From Fumia xinanensis (GTDB lineage Bacteria; Bacillota; Clostridia; Oscillospirales; Ruminococcaceae): a stretch of DNA of 64,000 nucleotides. A model generated the notes under the pieces. The model saw only the letters and a list, made by a program, of their open reading frames with translations, was not told where the DNA came from and made no database searches. Positions 60,213 to 64,000 of this stretch are shown one piece after another (position 1 is the stretch's first letter; each line of letters begins with the position of its first letter). The stretch covers positions 124,001-188,000 of the forward strand of contig NZ_JACRSV010000003.1 of the NCBI RefSeq assembly GCF_014384905.1. The letters run 5' to 3'. The translations under genes and the position numbers were made by a program.

Positions 60213-61995
60213 ATTCCTGTTCTGGTTTCACAATGGATAGTGAAAGTTCGCTAAGCTGGGCGGCGTCTATGTCTGAGGGGCACTGGGACATGAGCTCGCT
60301 TGCGTTTTGCACCTTGGGGAAGGCGGTGACATCGCGGATGTTGTCGGCGCCGCAGAGAATCATGGCCAACCGGTCAAGGCCGATGCCCATGCCGCCGTGG
60401 GGGGGTGCGCCGTAACGGTAAGCGTCTACCAGGAAGCCAAATTTTGCCTCGATTTCCTCGTCGCTAAGGCCCAGAGCGCGGAACATCTTCTGTTGGAGCT
60501 CAAAATCAGTAATGCGGATGGAACCGCTGCACAGCTCGACGCCGTTGAGCACTAAATCGTAAGCTTTGGCCCGGACAGCACCGGGATTGGAATCCAGTTT
60601 GTCCAGATCCTCGTCCATAGGCATGGTAAAGGGATGGTGCATGGCCACCCAGGTTTCAGAATCTTCGTCCCACTCAAAGAAGGGAAATTCCGTTATCCAC
60701 AGGTAATCGAAGCCCTCGGGGATGATGTCCATCCGTTTGGCAGTGGTGAGGCGGAGCGCACCCAACACCGGCAGAACAATTTTGTTTTTGTCGGCGACAA
60801 TGAGGGCCACATCCCCTTTTTGACAGCCTAAGCGGGATAGAACGGCCTCCAATTCCCCTTCACCCATAAATTTCGCAAAAGAGCAGTTGGGAGCGTCATC
60901 CACCCAGCGGACAAAGGCTAGCCCTTTGGCACCGATGCCTTTTGCCTGTTCGGTCAGCTTGTCGATTTCCTTTCTAGTGTAGATGGAGGCGCCGTTTTTG
61001 ATGACAATGCCGCGGACACTTCCCCCAGCTTCAATGGCGGAAGTAAAAACGCCGAAGCCGCAGTCCCTTACCAAATCGGACAAATCGTTGATTTCCATGC
61101 CAAATCGGGTGTCGGGTTTGTCGGAGCCGAACCGTTCCATAGCGTCTTTATAAGTCAGACGGGGCAGAGGGAGTTTCACATCAACGTCCAAAACCTCTTT
61201 CATGAGATACTGGACAAAACCCTCACCGATTTCCAGCACGTCTTCCATATCCACAAAGGACATTTCCATATCGATTTGTGTAAATTCCGGTTGGCGGTCA
61301 GCGCGCAAGTCTTCGTCACGGAAGCAACGGGCCAGCTGGATGTAGCGGTCAAAGCCGGAGATCATCAAAAGCTGCTTGTACATCTGAGGGGACTGGGGTA
61401 GGGCATAAAACTTGCCCGGATGGACACGGGAGGGAATCACGTAGTCTCGTGCTCCTTCAGGCGTGGATTTAATCATCATAGGGGTATCGATTTCGATAAA
61501 GCCGTTCTGATAAAAATACTCCCGGGAAGCACGGGCAATTTTACCCCGGCGGATGAGGTTGTCCTGAAGGCTTTTTCTCCGCAGGTCCAGATACCGGTAA
61601 CGCAGCCGCAATTCTTCGTTGGTTTCAGTGTCGTCGGTGATGTGGAAAGGCGGAGTCTGGGCTTTGGCGAGAATCCGCAGGTCGGTGACGAATACCTCGA
61701 TTTCGCCAGTGGGAATGTCAGGGTTGACACTTTCCCGACGGCGCACCGTACCCTTTGCCATGAGGACGTACTCCATATGCACCTCTTTGGCCTTGGCGAT
61801 GACGTCCCGATCGGACTTATCGTCAAAGGTGAGCTGAATGATGCCGGTGCGGTCTCTAAGGTCGATAAAGACAAGCTCTCCCTTGTCCCGCTGTTTCTGG
61901 GTAAAACCTGCGACGACAACTTCTCTGCCGATATCGGATGTGGTCACTTCAGTGCAGTAATGGGTACGTTTTAAGCCCTTCATAGTGTCCGCCAT
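60211..61995 (-). CDS. aspS: Aspartyl-tRNA synthetase
   Basis: A 594-residue class IIb synthetase. It has an N-terminal OB-fold anticodon-binding domain, motif 2 around 'RCFRDEDLRADRQPEFTQID', a bacterial GAD insertion (~290-410), and motif 3 GIGLDRLAMILCG. Length and GAD domain mark it as the bacterial form. Start follows AAAAGGAG. It lies 36 bp behind hisS, forming the common hisS-aspS operon. Confidence 0.97.
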   Translation of the reverse strand: MADTMKGLKRTHYCTEVTTSDIGREVVVAGFTQKQRDKGELVFIDLRDRTGIIQLTFDDKSDRDVIAKAKEVHMEYVLMAKGTVRRRESVNPDIPTGEIEVFVTDLRILAKAQTPPFHITDDTETNEELRLRYRYLDLRRKSLQDNLIRRGKIARASREYFYQNGFIEIDTPMMIKSTPEGARDYVIPSRVHPGKFYALPQSPQMYKQLLMISGFDRYIQLARCFRDEDLRADRQPEFTQIDMEMSFVDMEDVLEIGEGFVQYLMKEVLDVDVKLPLPRLTYKDAMERFGSDKPDTRFGMEINDLSDLVRDCGFGVFTSAIEAGGSVRGIVIKNGASIYTRKEIDKLTEQAKGIGAKGLAFVRWVDDAPNCSFAKFMGEGELEAVLSRLGCQKGDVALIVADKNKIVLPVLGALRLTTAKRMDIIPEGFDYLWITEFPFFEWDEDSETWVAMHHPFTMPMDEDLDKLDSNPGAVRAKAYDLVLNGVELCSGSIRITDFELQQKMFRALGLSDEEIEAKFGFLVDAYRYGAPPHGGMGIGLDRLAMILCGADNIRDVTAFPKVQNASELMSQCPSDIDAAQLSELSLSIVKPEQE

Positions 61996-62031
61996 TTGAT
62001 AAAACTCCTTTTATACCAATTTAGGTAAAAT

Positions 62032-63345
62032 TTATTTCTCGATTTGATCCATGGACAGCGCCTCGGTCATTTTTTTGATCTGGTCATCGTAGAGGAATTT
62101 GACCAGAGACTCGTCCAGCATAATTTCACAGCTTTCGCCGGTCTGCATATTTTTGATGTTGGCCTTGTTTTCCGCCAGCTCGTTTTCGCCCAAAACCATC
62201 GAGAACTGGGCTTCTATTTTGTCGGCGTATTTCATCTGAGCCTTGACGCTGCGGCCCATGGTGTCGCATTCGGCGTAAAAGCCTTCGTTGCGGAGATCTG
62301 TCACCAATTGAAGTGCCCGGATAGACGCTTCTTCGCCGATGGAGGCGATGTAGAGGTCACAGGGCTGGGGCGCGGGGATCTCTACTCCCTGTGCTTCTGC
62401 CACCATGAGAAGCCGTTCGATGCCCATAGCGAAGCCCAGGGCGGGCTGGTCATTGCCGCCTAAGCTTTTTAAAAGCCCGTCGTACCGCCCGCCGCCGCAG
62501 ACGGTGCTTTGCGCGCCGATGTCACCAGAGACGAATTCGAAAACAGTTTTATTGTAATAGTCGAGGCCTCGGACGATACGGGGGTTGACCACATAGGCGA
62601 TATTTAAAGCGTCCAACCTCTTTTTAAGCCCTTCAAAGTGGGCTTTGCAGTCGTCACAGAGATAGTCCAGCACCGCGGGGGCATCTTTGGCAATTTCCTT
62701 ACAGACAGGACTCTTGCAGTCGAGAATCCGCATCGGGTTTTTATCGAGACGGGTCAAGCAGGTCTCGCAGAGCTCGTCTTTGCGGGCTTCAAAGTACTGC
62801 TTCAAAGCGGTGTGATATTCCTTGCGGCAGGTGGGACATCCGATGGAGTTGATTTCCAGCGAAAGGCCCTCGATGCCGAGAATGGCAAAAAAGTCGTTGA
62901 CGAAGGAAATGACTTCCACGTCGGCGCTGGGAGAAGCGGAACCAAACATCTCCACGCCCAGCTGATGGAACTGGCGGAAACGGCCCGCCTGGGGCTTCTC
63001 GTTGCGAAAACAGGAGATGTTATAGCTCACCTTGACAGGCAGTGCCTCATTGATGAGACCGCTTTGCAATACAGCACGGTTGATGCCGGCAGTACCCTCT
63101 GGACGCAGGGTCAGGTCCCGGCCGCCCTTATCGGTGAAGGTGTACATTTCCTTCTGTACCACGTCAGTGGTGTCCCCTACCGAGCGGGTGAAGAGTCTGG
63201 TTTCCTCAAAAACGGGAGTGCGCATTTCTTTAAAACCGTACAGCCGTGCCGTATCGAGAAACAACCGCTCCACAAACTGCCACTTATAACTTTGGGCGGG
63301 CAGTACATCCTGGGTTCCTTTGATGGATTTGATTTCTAACGCCAT
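62032..63345 (-). CDS. hisS: Histidyl-tRNA synthetase
   Basis: A 437-residue class II synthetase: motif 2 SCFRNEKPQAGRFRQFHQLG, His A motif GLDYYNKTVFEF, His B GGRYDGL. A four-cysteine stretch (CPTCRKEY then CETC) marks the insertion domain. A C-terminal anticodon-binding domain follows. Start follows AAAGGAG. It lies 96 bp behind mgsA, with a hairpin between. No T-box was found upstream. Confidence 0.97.
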   Translation of the reverse strand: MALEIKSIKGTQDVLPAQSYKWQFVERLFLDTARLYGFKEMRTPVFEETRLFTRSVGDTTDVVQKEMYTFTDKGGRDLTLRPEGTAGINRAVLQSGLINEALPVKVSYNISCFRNEKPQAGRFRQFHQLGVEMFGSASPSADVEVISFVNDFFAILGIEGLSLEINSIGCPTCRKEYHTALKQYFEARKDELCETCLTRLDKNPMRILDCKSPVCKEIAKDAPAVLDYLCDDCKAHFEGLKKRLDALNIAYVVNPRIVRGLDYYNKTVFEFVSGDIGAQSTVCGGGRYDGLLKSLGGNDQPALGFAMGIERLLMVAEAQGVEIPAPQPCDLYIASIGEEASIRALQLVTDLRNEGFYAECDTMGRSVKAQMKYADKIEAQFSMVLGENELAENKANIKNMQTGESCEIMLDESLVKFLYDDQIKKMTEALSMDQIEK

Positions 63346-63441
63346 ATGGAAACTCCTTTTATCTGTCTTTTTGCAAAGAAAGCAAGCTCATCGGTTCCGA
63401 TAAGCTTACTTCCGTATTTCTATAGGGTTATGGAAATATCA

Positions 63442-63846
63442 TTACAGCCCCTGATTAACAATCATCCTCCAGTCCAAGTCTCCCCGTTCCAATCCGTGGA
63501 TGAGAACTTCGGCAGTGGCGATATTGGTGGCCATAGGAATGTTGTGGACATCACAAAGCCGCAGCAAGGTGGTCTCGTTGGGCTCGTGCGCCTTCGGAGT
63601 CAGCGGGTCGCGGAAAAACAACAAAAGATCAATTTCGTTGCAGGCAATCAAAGACGCGATTTGCTGGTCACCGCCTTGGGAGCCGCTCAAAAAACGCTTG
63701 ATGTTGAGGCCGGTGGCCTCGGCAATAAGTTTACCTGTTGTGCCGGTGGAACACAGATTATGATGGCTCATGATTCCACAATACGCAATACAAAACTGCA
63801 CCATCAATTCTTTTTTTGAATCATGTGCGATTAATCCGATATTCAT
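63442..63846 (-). CDS. mgsA: Methylglyoxal synthase
   Basis: A 134-residue enzyme converting dihydroxyacetone phosphate to methylglyoxal and phosphate, a glycolysis bypass. IALIAHD-like 'IGLIAHDSKKELMVQF', CSTGTTGKLI and GGDQQIAS are diagnostic; the catalytic Asp lies in SGSQGGDQQ. Start follows AAGGAGG. An open frame precedes it, so it may be part of a longer operon that continues beyond the window. Confidence 0.95.
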   Translation of the reverse strand: MNIGLIAHDSKKELMVQFCIAYCGIMSHHNLCSTGTTGKLIAEATGLNIKRFLSGSQGGDQQIASLIACNEIDLLLFFRDPLTPKAHEPNETTLLRLCDVHNIPMATNIATAEVLIHGLERGDLDWRMIVNQGL

Positions 63847-63883
63847 AATTTGTTCCTCCTTGTTGATTTTCTATTTAAGGGTT

Positions 63884-64000
63884 CTAATTTACCAGTAAAG
63901 GAATGTATTCGCCTTCTATCCGGAGGGCAATGGCCTTGCAGATGCGGACGATACGAGCGCCTGCGCTCAAGGGAAGTCCTTTTGAAGTACAAAGCTGCAT
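63884..64000 (-). CDS. C-terminal end of an unidentified protein
   Basis: A minus-strand frame open to the window edge and ending at TAG (63884-63886). The last 38 codons include a GLPLSAGARIVRICKAIALR stretch, with alternating basic and aliphatic residues. I do not recognise it. It is 37 bp upstream of mgsA on the same strand and probably co-transcribed with it. Confidence 0.5.
   Translation of the reverse strand: MQLCTSKGLPLSAGARIVRICKAIALRIEGEYIPLLVN

Noticed and set aside
63346..63441. Possible T-box upstream of hisS-aspS
   Set aside because: Only 96 bp is available and no T-box sequence (GGGTGGNACCGCG-type) is present; only a simple hairpin.
1..64000. CRISPR array, tRNA/rRNA genes, IS elements or prophage
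   Set aside because: No regularly spaced direct repeats, cloverleaf-type genes, transposase or phage structural motifs were seen on either strand; a tRNAscan-SE and ISfinder run would settle it.

Overview
The window reads as chromosome of an endospore-forming, low-to-moderate GC member of the Clostridia. Supporting genes are spoVG, a cotJABC spore-coat operon, a collagen-like spore-surface-type protein, a class III fructose-1,6-bisphosphatase, methylglyoxal synthase, a one-chain clostridial-type PurL, a YkoFEDC thiamine-precursor importer under a TPP riboswitch, and strong AGGAGG ribosome sites. An Oscillospirales-type gut or anaerobic-digester organism is my best guess, but that is inference. 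I saw no prophage, IS transposase, CRISPR array, tRNA or rRNA.

Layout. 1-4.8 kb: the end of an ABC solute-binding protein, a membrane GGDEF-EAL protein and a CPBP protease, all +. 4.8-7.2 kb: serC-serA serine synthesis, -. 7.4-12.1 kb: a SpoIIQ-like M23 protein, YibE/F, a MATE exporter and a small conserved protein. 12.1-18.1 kb: fbp with a DUF2871 gene, a second CPBP protein, tadA, then an RluA-type pseudouridine synthase with a flavoprotein. 18.3-22.4 kb: response regulator, histidine kinase and HtrA in a WalRK-like order. 22.6-29.6 kb: a lipoprotein, NAD(P)HX repair, spoVG, pgi with a P-loop protein, dacF, and an HPr-like protein without the active histidine. 29.8-34.9 kb: mtaB-purL. 35-37.7 kb: a cation/proton antiporter and a third CPBP protein. 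37.8-44.2 kb: an M23/LysM/G5 peptidase, lepA-hemW and coaBC. 44.5-49.7 kb: a pantothenate ECF S component with coaX, then the TPP riboswitch and ykoFEDC. 49.8-53.8 kb: cotJABC, then an ABC-2 exporter operon. 53.9-58.4 kb: a degenerate Ddl-like gene, a DUF1934 gene, argS and ychF. 58.7-64 kb: the collagen-like protein, a YbaK-like protein, hisS-aspS and mgsA.

Most coding content is ordinary core metabolism; the less expected signals are in the spaces between genes. (1) The ABC-2 exporter operon has a 16-codon leader ORF with a near-perfect ribosome site, followed by mutually exclusive hairpins and an intrinsic terminator, the architecture of ribosome-controlled attenuation. (2) Four loci carry copies of one cassette, an extended -10 motif followed by a GCAAA/TTTGC hairpin and a GC-rich terminator-like hairpin; each faces a different gene (yibE/F, the second CPBP gene, the flavoprotein operon, coaBC). 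(3) A compact, fully nested ~100-nt structure lies between the response-regulator and kinase genes. (4) A Ddl-family protein has lost two metal ligands.

Starts were moved to the codon with the best ribosome-binding site wherever a longer frame was open upstream. All family names come from motif recognition by eye; no database search was possible.
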